Shown: piece by piece, positions 1-8,153 of the stretch
Layout of the letters: every line of letters begins with the position of its first letter
Position numbering within the stretch: position 1 is the stretch's first letter
Source: Gelidibacter salicanalis
GTDB lineage: Bacteria > Bacteroidota > Bacteroidia > Flavobacteriales > Flavobacteriaceae
NCBI RefSeq assembly: GCF_007997285.1
Contig: NZ_VORX01000004.1
Location: 124,001-188,000 of the forward strand
Reading direction: 5' to 3'
DNA length: 64,000 bases
Translations under genes and position numbers: made by a program
Notes under the pieces: generated by a model
Told to the model about the DNA's origin: nothing
What the model saw: only the letters and a program-made list of their open reading frames with translations
Databases searched by the model: none

Positions 1-2
1 AC

Positions 3-815
3 TGTCTTTATACGTTCATTATTTCAGCGTACCTGATTGTTATTTCCATATTTTTTGGACTTATCTATCTTTCAGATTTCAGGTATGATAGTATGGCCCC
101 CATAAGTAAAAGTCTATTATTTGTAGGGATTGCCGTTTATTTCATTGTCATCATAGTAAGTGCGTTTAAGATTTTAATGCTTCATTTAAAGAACACTGAA
201 GAAACGAGCAAATTGAAAGGTGAGATTTTGGAAGCACAGTTGGCGTTAAAGGAGCAGGAGCTGAATTATTTAAAGATGCAAATACATCCGCATTTTCTAT
301 TTAATACTCTAAATACCTTGTATGGTTTTGCTTTAAAGAAAGCAGATGAAACTCCTGAAATGATACTGAAACTATCCAATTTATTAGATTATCTATTGTA
401 TCAAGCGGATAAGCCGTTTGTGTTATTGAGTTCAGAAATCCATCATATCAACGATTATATCGATTTAGAAAAAATGCGTTTTAACAATACCTTGAATATT
501 GAATTCAGCACGCACGGCATGATAGATGATTTAAAAATTGCGCCTATGCTTCTCATTCCCTTTGTTGAAAATAGTTTTAAACATGGTGCCATTACATCAG
601 GGAAACTCCACATCAAAATTAAAGTAGAGCGCAAAGGTCAAACTATACATTTTTATATTGAAAACACCACGTCAACAAGCGGCAAAGCAATCAATGGAAT
701 AGGTTTGGAAAATATTAGAAAACGATTAAATCTAGTATATAAGGACAATTACACACTGAATTTTGAGAATGAAACTGATTTTTTTAAAGTAAATTTATAT
801 TTAAATATCCTATAA
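3..815 (+). CDS. LytS/YehU-type sensor histidine kinase (5' end outside window)
   Basis: Inner-membrane sensor kinase that would phosphorylate the LytTR regulator encoded 10 bp downstream. The frame is open from base 3 to the stop, so the gene begins left of the window; the ATG at 93 is internal because hydrophobic codons precede it. Two membrane segments are visible (about bases 15-75 and 108-180). A coiled stretch leads to the HisKA_7TM/His_kinase block with the IHPHFLFN phosphoacceptor motif (bases 285-308), an N-box (LIPFVENSFKHG) and a G-box (GIGLENIRKR). This short His-kinase plus HATPase layout is typical of LytS-class kinases. The signal is unknown. Confidence 0.9.
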   Translation, partial: CLYTFIISAYLIVISIFFGLIYLSDFRYDSMAPISKSLLFVGIAVYFIVIIVSAFKILMLHLKNTEETSKLKGEILEAQLALKEQELNYLKMQIHPHFLFNTLNTLYGFALKKADETPEMILKLSNLLDYLLYQADKPFVLLSSEIHHINDYIDLEKMRFNNTLNIEFSTHGMIDDLKIAPMLLIPFVENSFKHGAITSGKLHIKIKVERKGQTIHFYIENTTSTSGKAINGIGLENIRKRLNLVYKDNYTLNFENETDFFKVNLYLNIL

Positions 816-825
816 TAAGTGTCGC

Positions 826-1536
826 ATGGACCCCAACATATCCTGTATTATTGTAGATGATGAATCTGTTGCAAGAGAAGTTATCGAAACGCATGTATCC
901 AAACTATCCAACATTACTATCGTTGGAAGTTTTAGTAATGCCATTGATGCTTTAAATTATTTGCGTCATCATACAATAGATTTGGTTTTTCTTGATATTA
1001 ATATGCCTGAGATGTCGGGAATTTCTTTTGCTAAATCCATAAATAAAGATATTAAAATCATCTTTACGACAGCCTATAGAGATTATGCAGTAGAAGGTTT
1101 TGAGTTGCAAGCTGTAGATTACTTGTTAAAGCCCATTTCTTTTGACAGGATGCTAAAAGCTGTCAATACATATTTTAATATCTATTTTGACACAACTCAA
1201 AAGGAATTGTACAAAGTCGAAAATCATGATTTTATGTTTGTTAGAGCAGAGCGGCGAATGATAAAAGTTGATTTTGATTCTATTGTTTATGTTGAAAGTT
1301 ATAGTGATTATCTTAAGATTCATTTGAGTAATGAAACGATTGTCACCAGAGAAACTATCAGTGCTATTGAGGCAAAATTACCCAATGGTAGGTTTCTTAG
1401 AATTCACCGATCTTATATCATAGCATTAAAAAACATTTCTTCTTTTACGAATGAAGAAATAGTTATAAATAATAAATCGCTGTCCATTAGTAGAAGTTAT
1501 AAGAAGACAGTCTTGAGGCTGTTGCAAAGTTTTTAG
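826..1536 (+). CDS. LytTR-family response regulator
   Basis: Cytoplasmic DNA-binding regulator paired with the kinase just upstream. Residues 1-120 form a REC domain: acidic pocket VDD near residue 10, phospho-acceptor Asp57 in FLDINMP and conserved Lys102 in LLKPISF. Residues about 135-236 form a LytTR domain with the usual FVRAERRMIKVDF...IVYVESYSDYLKIH pattern. At 236 aa it has normal AlgR/AgrA length. No target promoter can be deduced from the window, although it lies directly before the sulfur locus. Confidence 0.93.
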   Translation: MDPNISCIIVDDESVAREVIETHVSKLSNITIVGSFSNAIDALNYLRHHTIDLVFLDINMPEMSGISFAKSINKDIKIIFTTAYRDYAVEGFELQAVDYLLKPISFDRMLKAVNTYFNIYFDTTQKELYKVENHDFMFVRAERRMIKVDFDSIVYVESYSDYLKIHLSNETIVTRETISAIEAKLPNGRFLRIHRSYIIALKNISSFTNEEIVINNKSLSISRSYKKTVLRLLQSF

Positions 1537-1731
1537 CCTTAGGTTGATCTTACGTATAAATCACAAAAGGCTAGGAGGGAGGGTTTTATGGAATATTAGC
1601 TTAGAGTAGTTTGTATTGACAACTAGGTATTGTTTGATAATGAGCTAAATTTGGATTGCTGCGCCTCGGTTGCATTAATTGGAAAATTATAATTGATATG
1701 TTCTTTTTTAATACGACATTAACAGGGTTAC

Positions 1732-1745
1732 GTAACAAAGGTTAC
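1732..1745. promoter_or_regulatory. Crp/Fnr-type operator, site 1 (GTAAC-AAAG-GTTAC)
   Basis: Perfect 5-4-5 inverted repeat, overlapping a second palindrome GTTACGTAAC at 1727-1736. Its centre (1738.5) is 29.5 bp before the first T of TATGTTTG at 1768-1775. The same palindrome with the same spacing recurs at 10274 and 11986, so a shared class II activator site is inferred. Confidence 0.72.
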
Positions 1746-1767
1746 ATAAAAACAGCGGTGTTTCCCT

Positions 1768-1775
1768 TATGTTTG
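1768..1775 (+). promoter_or_regulatory. -7 promoter box TATGTTTG of the plus-strand sulfur operon
   Basis: Full match to the Bacteroidota TAnnTTTG consensus. It predicts a transcription start near 1780, putting operator site 1 at about -41.5. It overlaps the first ATG (1769) of the next reading frame, so that ATG is unlikely to be the real start. Confidence 0.62.
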
Positions 1776-2146
1776 TAACATTGAAACCTAAAACATACAT
1801 AGCGGTCGTCCTGACATTTATTTTTATGGCAAAATTTGTTGCTATAGATGCGCATGCACTCAATACAGTATTTAGTAATAGTGATATCTCCTTTGTAAAT
1901 CCGTTTTGTAAAAAGCAGGCTGATGCTGACTTAAGCACGAAAAAACTTAGTTTTTCTGATCACAATCAACATACTTCCAAAGAGATGTTAAGCTTAAGTG
2001 GGCAGTGTACAACGGTCTTCAACTTAGAATTGCTCTCCTGGCAAATCAATCCTTCAGAACAGATGACTGTGTTAGATGATCATCTCCCTTCAAAATTAAA
2101 TTACCGCTACTTAGAAAGCGTTTCTCCACCACCACGCTGGGCGTAA
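1769..2146 (+). CDS. Small secreted or membrane-anchored protein of unknown function
   Basis: The longest frame is 125 aa. A basic N-terminus (KPK) and hydrophobic residues 9-24 look like a signal peptide or anchor; the rest is polar with two Cys (NPFCKK and GQCTTV) and a Pro-rich end (SPPPRW). I do not recognise the family. It is the first gene after operator site 1 and precedes doxX by 118 bp, so it probably belongs to the sulfur operon. The start is uncertain: the ATG at 1769 lies inside the predicted -7 box, so an in-frame TTG at 1781 (near-leaderless, keeps the signal) or ATG at 1826 (loses most of it) is more likely. Confidence 0.6.
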   Translation: MFVTLKPKTYIAVVLTFIFMAKFVAIDAHALNTVFSNSDISFVNPFCKKQADADLSTKKLSFSDHNQHTSKEMLSLSGQCTTVFNLELLSWQINPSEQMTVLDDHLPSKLNYRYLESVSPPPRWA

Positions 2147-2170
2147 ATTTTCATTTCTGATTTTTTTTCG

Positions 2171-2182
2171 GTGTGTACACAC
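2171..2182. promoter_or_regulatory. Perfect palindrome GTGTGTACACAC before doxX
   Basis: A 12-bp perfect palindrome lies in the 118-bp gap before doxX, with another (ATAACGTTAT, 2218-2227) 36 bp on. Either could be an operator or an mRNA hairpin. Nothing links them to a known regulator. Confidence 0.25.
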
Positions 2183-2264
2183 GTTATTTTGTGAACTCAA
2201 ATGATATGAGTTGAACCATAACGTTATATGCCATATTCATCCAACTCTCTAATACATTCAAAAA

Positions 2265-2663
2265 ATGTCGACACACATTTCAATCAGTCGCCGTTCTATA
2301 CAAGTATTACGTATTTTGGTCAGCGGCATATTTTTAGTCGCAGGTTTTAATCACCTAATTCACGTAGAAAAAACGGCACAACGTATCGAACAAGCAAGTT
2401 TTAAAGGCATCGCACATTTTTTTGGCGAACCGCAATGGCTTATTATTCTGTCCGGTATTGCCATGCTTAGCGCTGGTTTTTTATTCCTCATCGGTTATAA
2501 AACAAAATGGGCGGCAATCGTGCTCATGGCTATTTTAATTCCCATCACTTTAACGGTTCAAGTAGGTCAAATAACCACTCTAGGACCATTATTTAAAAAC
2601 ATCGCAATTTTAGGTGGACTTCTCTTTTTTATACTGAACGACACTGATAAACTTTTAAAATAA
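2265..2663 (+). CDS. DoxX family membrane protein
   Basis: Inner-membrane protein of 132 aa with four predicted helices (about residues 13-32, 56-77, 81-103, 108-127) and the LRILVSGIFLVAGFNHLIH start typical of DoxX/DoxD-like proteins. In archaea DoxDA is a thiosulfate:quinone oxidoreductase; many bacterial DoxX proteins have no proven activity, so electron transfer from reduced sulfur to quinone is only inferred from the neighbours. It is followed after 6 bp by dsrE and belongs to the plus-strand sulfur operon. Confidence 0.8.
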   Translation: MSTHISISRRSIQVLRILVSGIFLVAGFNHLIHVEKTAQRIEQASFKGIAHFFGEPQWLIILSGIAMLSAGFLFLIGYKTKWAAIVLMAILIPITLTVQVGQITTLGPLFKNIAILGGLLFFILNDTDKLLK

Positions 2664-2669
2664 ACACTT

Positions 2670-3092
2670 ATGAAATCCTATATATTTAGTTCCGTATTTT
2701 TTATTCTAACCTTATTTACAACAACTCATATGACTGCACAAGAAAGTACAGACGGTAAAAACAATTATGTGGTGCTCACTAAAAAGATAGCACAATTACA
2801 ACCTATTATTTTAACGGCAGAGGCCTTAAAGGCTGAAGAAGGCGACGCCTATGGCGATTTTCAAATTATTATATGTGGTAAGGAAATAGGTGATATAACC
2901 GATCCTGAAAAAATAGATCACTTTATAGAAAAAGCAGAAAAAGCGGGCGTTCAATTAATAGCCTGTGGATTTTCACTTAATAAATTTAAAGTAGATAAAA
3001 CTAAGGTTCCAACTAAAATGACCACCGTGGAAAATGGTATTCTGTATAATTTCCAACTTCAAAAGAAAGGATATAAAAGCATTACTCTTTAA
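2670..3092 (+). CDS. Periplasmic DsrE-family sulfur-relay protein
   Basis: 140 aa with a signal peptide (residues 1-23, cut near TAQ) and a DsrE/DsrF-like fold. Two cysteines sit at places expected for persulfide carriers: Cys69 in IIICGKEI and Cys99 in LIACGFSL. Family members bind or pass sulfane sulfur through such Cys residues. It sits 6 bp after doxX and 2 bp before the SoxB-like lipoprotein, so translation is probably coupled. As the only candidate sulfur carrier in the locus it may replace SoxY; that is inference. Confidence 0.78.
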   Translation: MKSYIFSSVFFILTLFTTTHMTAQESTDGKNNYVVLTKKIAQLQPIILTAEALKAEEGDAYGDFQIIICGKEIGDITDPEKIDHFIEKAEKAGVQLIACGFSLNKFKVDKTKVPTKMTTVENGILYNFQLQKKGYKSITL

Positions 3093-3094
3093 CT

Positions 3095-4753
3095 ATGAAA
3101 ACAATTAAAACAACAGTATTTAAATCGATCCTAATAGTCGTCTTACTAGTGGTTAGTGTAGCTTGTAAAACTGAGTCGACCGCACCAATAACAAGTAATG
3201 AAACTGCTAAGGACACATTAAGCATTACCATCCTGCAAACCGCCGATATTCACGGACAATTGGACCCACATCCGGAGTTGTTTTGGGAGAATGATGAAGT
3301 CGTCTTCAAAAATAGAGGCGGACTAGCTAATATTAAAACACTTTTTGATCAGGAACGTAAAAAAAACCCGAATCGGACTATTATTGTAGATGGTGGCGAT
3401 TTAATTCAGGGGAGTGGGTACACTGCCTTGTCAGAAGGGAAGGTGATGCCAAGAATTATTAAGAATATGGGGTATGATGTCATCATTCCTGGAAACTGGG
3501 AAGTAGTTTACGGCAAGGATATTATGATGAATGTGATGCAAGACTACGGTACTGAAGTTATTGTACAAAACATGTATCATGAGGCAAATGAAGAACCATT
3601 GTTTCCGGCTTCTTGGGTCAAAGAAATTGAAGGTATCAGAATTGGGTTCGTTGGAATTAACGATCCCGATGTCCCCGTGCGACAAAATCCTATTTTTAGT
3701 GAAGGAATTGGGTTTAGCGGCTTAGATGAGGATTTGAAACTCATGATTGATGAATTTAAAGTGAAGGAGAAAGTGGATGTGCTCTTCTTGGTCACACATA
3801 TCGGAATTTTTAAACAAGTGGAATTAGCCAGTAATCCGATTGCTGAAAACGTCGATTATATTTTAGGTAATGATACGCATGAACGCGTTCGCGAATTGAT
3901 CCAAGGGAAATATGCTAAAGTTACCGAGCCGGGTGCCTTCGGATCCTTTGTAGGAAAGTTAACCTTGCATTTTGTGGATGGGAAATTAGTGGGTGATGAT
4001 TATGAATTGATGGATGTTGATCCTGAGGTATATAAAGCAGATACAACCTTGCAAGCCATAATTGACGAAGAAAAGGCGCCTTACAAAGACTATTTAGAAA
4101 CGGTGGTAGGTCATACGAGTACACCAATTTATCGATATCTAACTGTTGAAAACCCAATGGATAACATGATTACCGATGCTGCGCGATGGAAAACAGGTGC
4201 CGATATTTCTATCTCCAACGGATTTCGATTTGGAAACCCAATTGTGCCTGCAGATGGAAAACCAGCGCCCATTACCAGAGCGAATCTGTGGAATTTGCTA
4301 CCGGTGAATGAACCCGTCAAAACCGGAAGGGCTACAGGAAAGCAGATTAAAGACTGGTTGGAAAAAGAAATGCACAATGCGTTTTCTCAGAACCCGACAG
4401 AACGTTTCGGAGGATGGTTGGTGCGATTTTCAGGAATGGAAGTCAGTTTTGCTAGTCAAAATGAACGAGGACATCGGATTTCGAGCATCATCGTAAAAGG
4501 TGAGGAAATGAAAGATGACGAGTATTATACGGTTTCAGCTTGTGTGCGGCCGGGAGATCCTCTCGATAATTTATGTCGTATGCCAAACGTCAAGGATGTT
4601 AAAGTGATGGATTATACAATTCATGAGGCGGTTGAAGAATACCTTCAAAAAAATTCGCCAGTTTCCCCAACTTTAGAAGGGAGAGCCTATTGTGAGTATT
4701 TAGGTACCTATTCCTTTTCTACAGTGCCCGGAACAGCATATAAATTTAATTAA
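3095..4753 (+). CDS. SoxB-like / 5'-nucleotidase-family metallohydrolase, lipoprotein
   Basis: 552-aa protein anchored as a lipoprotein (SVAC, Cys24). The two-metal phosphoesterase motifs are ADIHG (Asp51, His53), DGGD (99-102), GNWE (133-136), THIG (234-237) and GNDTHE (258-263), followed by a 5_nucleotid_C domain (about 340-520). Trp in place of the His of GNHE, plus the HPELFWEN segment, matches what I recall of SoxB thiosulfohydrolases rather than UshA. The normally invariant GxHTH is changed to GNDTH, so one metal ligand may be altered. Located with DsrE, DoxX and a thioredoxin, it probably hydrolyses a sulfonated thiol or thiosulfate adduct; nucleotidase activity cannot be excluded. Confidence 0.82.
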   Translation: MKTIKTTVFKSILIVVLLVVSVACKTESTAPITSNETAKDTLSITILQTADIHGQLDPHPELFWENDEVVFKNRGGLANIKTLFDQERKKNPNRTIIVDGGDLIQGSGYTALSEGKVMPRIIKNMGYDVIIPGNWEVVYGKDIMMNVMQDYGTEVIVQNMYHEANEEPLFPASWVKEIEGIRIGFVGINDPDVPVRQNPIFSEGIGFSGLDEDLKLMIDEFKVKEKVDVLFLVTHIGIFKQVELASNPIAENVDYILGNDTHERVRELIQGKYAKVTEPGAFGSFVGKLTLHFVDGKLVGDDYELMDVDPEVYKADTTLQAIIDEEKAPYKDYLETVVGHTSTPIYRYLTVENPMDNMITDAARWKTGADISISNGFRFGNPIVPADGKPAPITRANLWNLLPVNEPVKTGRATGKQIKDWLEKEMHNAFSQNPTERFGGWLVRFSGMEVSFASQNERGHRISSIIVKGEEMKDDEYYTVSACVRPGDPLDNLCRMPNVKDVKVMDYTIHEAVEEYLQKNSPVSPTLEGRAYCEYLGTYSFSTVPGTAYKFN

Positions 4754-4765
4754 AAAAGAATTCAG

Positions 4766-5398
4766 ATGAAAAAAGATAATAACAATAAAAACGCCAAGAA
4801 AACTTGGATACAGTACGGCATTTTTGCCGCAATAGCCATCACGCTTTACGCCACTGGCTTGCATACTGAGGTGATTGGTTTTGCCCAACGCGGGCTGTTA
4901 GCCACTGGACTTATGAATCCTGACGTTAAGGACATCACACAGGTGCGGCATTCTGAAAATTCAAGTGACACCGCTACTTTGGCAACGACAAATCAAGCTG
5001 ATTTCAGTCTGAAATTAATGGATAGAGACGGCAACATTACATCTCTTGCAGATTTAAAAGGTAAAGTCATTTTTATGAACTTTTGGGCCACATGGTGTCC
5101 GCCGTGTATTGCTGAAATGCCTAGTATCGATAAACTTCATGAGGAAATGGGCGATGAGGTAGCATTCGTCATCCTTTCCTTAGACCAGAATTTTGAATTG
5201 GCGAAGGCTTTCGATAAACGAAAAGGTTACGATCTGCCAATATATGCGCCCGCGAGTAATTTGCCGCCGATGTATCAATCTTCGGCAATTCCTACGACGT
5301 ATGTCATTGATGCGGCAGGTAATTTGGCATTAACCCATAAAGGTATGGCCGATTATAGCAACTCAGAATTTAAAGAGTTTTTAAGAAGTTTAAAATAA
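4766..5398 (+). CDS. TlpA-like membrane-anchored thioredoxin
   Basis: 210 aa with an N-terminal anchor (residues about 14-32) and a periplasmic AhpC/TSA-Redoxin domain (80-208). The active site is WCPPC (Cys111, Cys114) with cis-Pro176 in AIPTT. TlpA/ResA-like proteins reduce disulfides or serve c-type cytochrome and Sox proteins (SoxW/SoxS are thioredoxins). Only 12 bp separate it from the SoxB-like gene, so it likely keeps DsrE or the hydrolase reduced. A candidate terminator follows at 5415-5450. Confidence 0.85.
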   Translation: MKKDNNNKNAKKTWIQYGIFAAIAITLYATGLHTEVIGFAQRGLLATGLMNPDVKDITQVRHSENSSDTATLATTNQADFSLKLMDRDGNITSLADLKGKVIFMNFWATWCPPCIAEMPSIDKLHEEMGDEVAFVILSLDQNFELAKAFDKRKGYDLPIYAPASNLPPMYQSSAIPTTYVIDAAGNLALTHKGMADYSNSEFKEFLRSLK

Positions 5399-5414
5399 TT
5401 ATTAACCACGTAAG

Positions 5415-5450
5415 GGATGGAATTGCAAATCAACGATCCATCCATTTTTT
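5415..5450 (+). terminator. Candidate intrinsic terminator between thioredoxin and second SoxB-like gene
   Basis: GGATGGA (5415-5421) can pair with TCCATCC (5437-5443), followed by ATTTTTT. The loop is long (15 nt), so it is probably only partly effective. If used, the second SoxB-like gene would get less transcript or need its own promoter. Confidence 0.4.
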
Positions 5451-5501
5451 GGAAGTGCTAAAAATTAATCCGTACTTGGAAGTAAGAAACACATAACTGC
5501 T

Positions 5502-6929
5502 ATGAAACTGAACATCTTATTTATAAATGACGTCCACGGCTATCTCGCGCCGCATCCTGAATTATTTTATGACGCTACGGGCGAAGTGGTTGAAACGGCG
5601 GGCGGATACGCGCATATTGCTGGATTGGTGGAACAGATGCGAAAGGAAAATCCCAATACACTCTTATTTGATGGTGGTGACACTTTACATGGCACCAAGC
5701 CTGTGGTCGATTCAGAAGGCGAGGCTATGATTCCCATATTGAACGCATTGCAACCCGATGCTTTGGTTGGTCATTGGGATTTTGGGTATGGACCCGCACA
5801 ATTACAGAAAATCAGCAGCCAGTTGACCTTTCCAATTTTAGGTTGCAATGTGTATAAACAGGATGGTTCCCATATTTTCCAACCGACAGCGCTCTATGAA
5901 AAAGAAGGTGTTAAAATAGGCGTGATCGGTATTTGTGCGATGATTGTAGATAAGGTCATGCCCGAAAAAATGGGCGAGGGTCTAAAATTCACTTCAGGAG
6001 TGGATGAAGTTCCAAAACACATTCAGCACTTAAAATCATCAGGTGCGGATGTGATTATCTTACTATCACACAACGGATTTCCCCAAGATGTCGAACTTTT
6101 AAAACAAGTGGAGGGCATTGACATTTGTTTGAGTGCACACACCCATAACCGACTTTACAGCCCCATAGAAATTAACGGTGCGCAGATTGTTCAATGTGGT
6201 TGCCATGGCGCCTTTTTAGGAAAATTTAGTATAGAAATAATTGAACATAAAATTAACTCCTCCACTTATGAACTCATAAAAATTGATCATTCAGTGCCGA
6301 AAAGTTCTGCTGTGGAAACATTGGTTGATCAGGTTTTAGAACCTTATCATGACATAAGAACTAAGGTATTAGGCAATACGGATCGCGTTCTACATCGGTA
6401 CGGCACTATGAATTCTACCATGGATAATTTTCTGTTAAAGGCAATCGCCCACGCTACCAAAACGGAGATTGTTTTTTCTAACGGATGGCGCTACGGAGCG
6501 CCGATTGGAGTAGGGGACATCACAGAAAATGATCTCTACAATATCACGCCAATGAATCCACCAGTATCTACTGTAGATCTGACCGGAGCCGAAATTAAGG
6601 AAATGTTGGAAGAAAATTTGGAACGCACTTTTTGCAAAGATCCGTTCGGGCAGATGGGCGGCTATGTGAAACGGGTATTAGGTTTGCAGATCAATATGCG
6701 CATTGAAAACCCTAAGGGGCATCGCATTCAGGAGATATATTATAAAGGTGAGCACCTCAAAATGACCAAATCGTACATGGTGAGTTTTGTGACCACCCAA
6801 GGCGTGCCTAAAAAATACGGTAAAAATCGGATGGCTCACGAGCAGAAAGCGGTGGAAGCCATGAAAACGTATTTAAATGAACATCCTGATTTCAGTCCAG
6901 ATACACTAGAGAGTTTCCGATTAGTATAA
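5502..6929 (+). CDS. Second SoxB-like / 5'-nucleotidase-family metallohydrolase, cytosolic
   Basis: 475 aa with no signal peptide: it opens directly at the first beta strand (MKLNILFINDVHG). Motifs: DVH (10-12), DGGD (57-60), GHWD (90-93), SHNG (189-192), SAHTHN (211-216), then a 5_nucleotid_C domain from about 290. GHWD with Trp is SoxB-like and the metal-binding AHTH is intact, unlike the upstream paralogue. Both share HPELF early on, so a gene duplication is likely. Its lack of export is odd for SoxB, which is periplasmic, and suggests a cytosolic sulfur or nucleotide substrate. The ATG at 5502 is the only start that keeps the full first strand. Confidence 0.82.
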   Translation: MKLNILFINDVHGYLAPHPELFYDATGEVVETAGGYAHIAGLVEQMRKENPNTLLFDGGDTLHGTKPVVDSEGEAMIPILNALQPDALVGHWDFGYGPAQLQKISSQLTFPILGCNVYKQDGSHIFQPTALYEKEGVKIGVIGICAMIVDKVMPEKMGEGLKFTSGVDEVPKHIQHLKSSGADVIILLSHNGFPQDVELLKQVEGIDICLSAHTHNRLYSPIEINGAQIVQCGCHGAFLGKFSIEIIEHKINSSTYELIKIDHSVPKSSAVETLVDQVLEPYHDIRTKVLGNTDRVLHRYGTMNSTMDNFLLKAIAHATKTEIVFSNGWRYGAPIGVGDITENDLYNITPMNPPVSTVDLTGAEIKEMLEENLERTFCKDPFGQMGGYVKRVLGLQINMRIENPKGHRIQEIYYKGEHLKMTKSYMVSFVTTQGVPKKYGKNRMAHEQKAVEAMKTYLNEHPDFSPDTLESFRLV

Positions 6930-6936
6930 TGTTCGT

Positions 6937-6944
6937 TATCTTTG
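6937..6944 (+). promoter_or_regulatory. Possible internal promoter -7 box TATCTTTG
   Basis: Matches TAnnTTTG in the 39-bp gap before the ankyrin gene, predicting a start near 6950 and a 20-nt leader. The -33 TTG is not clear, so it is weak. Confidence 0.35.
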
Positions 6945-6968
6945 ATAGTTCACTTTAATTAATGCGCT

Positions 6969-7670
6969 ATGAACAGTATTCAAAAACTTTCACTATTAAT
7001 TTTAATGGTTTCCTTGCCCTTGCAAGGTTGTGGCAACTCGACCAACACTAAAAGCATGGAATATTCTACACAAGATTCAACTTCCCTATTAAAAGTCGTA
7101 TCGGAAAGAAACGTTGAACGCATTACCGAAATATTAAAATCGCAGCCAGACTTGGAAGTGAAGGACCAAAAAGGCAGAACAGCTTTAATGTTGGCAACTT
7201 ACAATAACGATAATACTATTGCCGAAATACTCATGGTGTCGGGTGCGGATGTCAATGCGCAAGATGCTATGCTGAACAGTCCACACTTATATGCTGGTGC
7301 TAGTGGCTACCTAGAAATCTTGAAAATGACCCTATCTCACGGAGCGCGTTTCGATATTTTTAATCGTTATGGTGGCACTGCGCTAATTCCGGCAGCGGAA
7401 AAACGCCATTTGGAGGTCGTAAAATTACTCACCAAAGTTCCAAAGTATCCTATAGATCATGTTAACAATTTGGGATGGACCGCACTTATGGAAGCGATTG
7501 TTTTGGGCACAACAGGAGAAACCCAAGTTGCCATTGTGGATGTATTGATAAAGGCAGGAGCTGATGTTAACATTCCTGATAATGATGGCATCACGCCGCT
7601 TCAGCATGCTAAAAAGCGCGGGATGACAACCATTGCCCAACTTCTAAAGGATGCCAATGCGCACGAATAA
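6969..7670 (+). CDS. Ankyrin-repeat lipoprotein
   Basis: 233 aa, lipobox PLQGC with Cys21. From residue 45 to the end it is built of about five ankyrin repeats (for example DQKGRTALMLATYNNDN, NNLGWTALMEAI, DNDGITPLQHAKKRG). Exported ankyrin proteins in bacteria act as protein-binding scaffolds, some near catalases or oxidative-stress genes. It is the last gene of the plus-strand sulfur operon and runs toward the convergent minus-strand operon 34 bp away. The partner is unknown. Confidence 0.85.
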   Translation: MNSIQKLSLLILMVSLPLQGCGNSTNTKSMEYSTQDSTSLLKVVSERNVERITEILKSQPDLEVKDQKGRTALMLATYNNDNTIAEILMVSGADVNAQDAMLNSPHLYAGASGYLEILKMTLSHGARFDIFNRYGGTALIPAAEKRHLEVVKLLTKVPKYPIDHVNNLGWTALMEAIVLGTTGETQVAIVDVLIKAGADVNIPDNDGITPLQHAKKRGMTTIAQLLKDANAHE

Positions 7671-7703
7671 ATTTTAGTGTTGTTCGTCTAGTATTCTATA
7701 ATC

Positions 7704-8153
7704 TTAAAAGAAGCGTCGCGTGCTTTGTTTGTAAATTTTGTACTCTGGAAATTTCTGAATCAATAAGCGTTCTTCATACTTAGATTTGTAATAAAATATT
7801 AAGAGAAGACAGCCTATAAGCAATAGTTGATAAAGCGAATCATTGTAAAGCGCGTATCCAAAGCCTGAAAGCAACAACGAGGTATAAATGGGATGTCGGG
7901 AAAAACGAAAAGCACCTTTAGTAATTAAATTGCCATCTGCTACCGGCGATGGGAATGGAGAGAGCTTCGTGTTTAATTGTAGCACGGCTATCATTCCAAA
8001 TAATACGGCAAGAATTAAAACAAACAATCCCGAATAGCGCAGCCATTCGGGAAGTTGAATTTTATATAATTGGAGAGGTAACATATAGGCTGCCAAAAGC
8101 AGCAGTTGTACCCCTACAAATACATAATCTTTTATGGGTGTTTTACGGTTCAA
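7704..8153 (-). CDS. Isoprenylcysteine carboxyl methyltransferase-like (ICMT/PEMT) membrane protein
   Basis: 149-aa protein with four or five membrane helices and the ICMT/PEMT cofactor signature GAFRFSRHPIYTSLLL plus a C-terminal YEERLL...FPEYKIYKQ, the pattern of SAM-dependent membrane methyltransferases. Only a TTG start is possible (stop two codons upstream); it overlaps the TGA of the MBL-rhodanese gene as TTGA, so translation is coupled. Related ICMT-like MddA methylates methanethiol, but MddA is much longer, so a thiol substrate is only suggested by the locus. Last gene of the minus-strand unit begun at 10147. Confidence 0.75.
   Translation of the reverse strand: MNRKTPIKDYVFVGVQLLLLAAYMLPLQLYKIQLPEWLRYSGLFVLILAVLFGMIAVLQLNTKLSPFPSPVADGNLITKGAFRFSRHPIYTSLLLSGFGYALYNDSLYQLLLIGCLLLIFYYKSKYEERLLIQKFPEYKIYKQSTRRFF

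Noticed and set aside
1708-1938. Minus-strand frame opposite the first sulfur-operon gene
   Set aside because: Antisense to a frame with signal peptide and a promoter on the plus strand; no domain.
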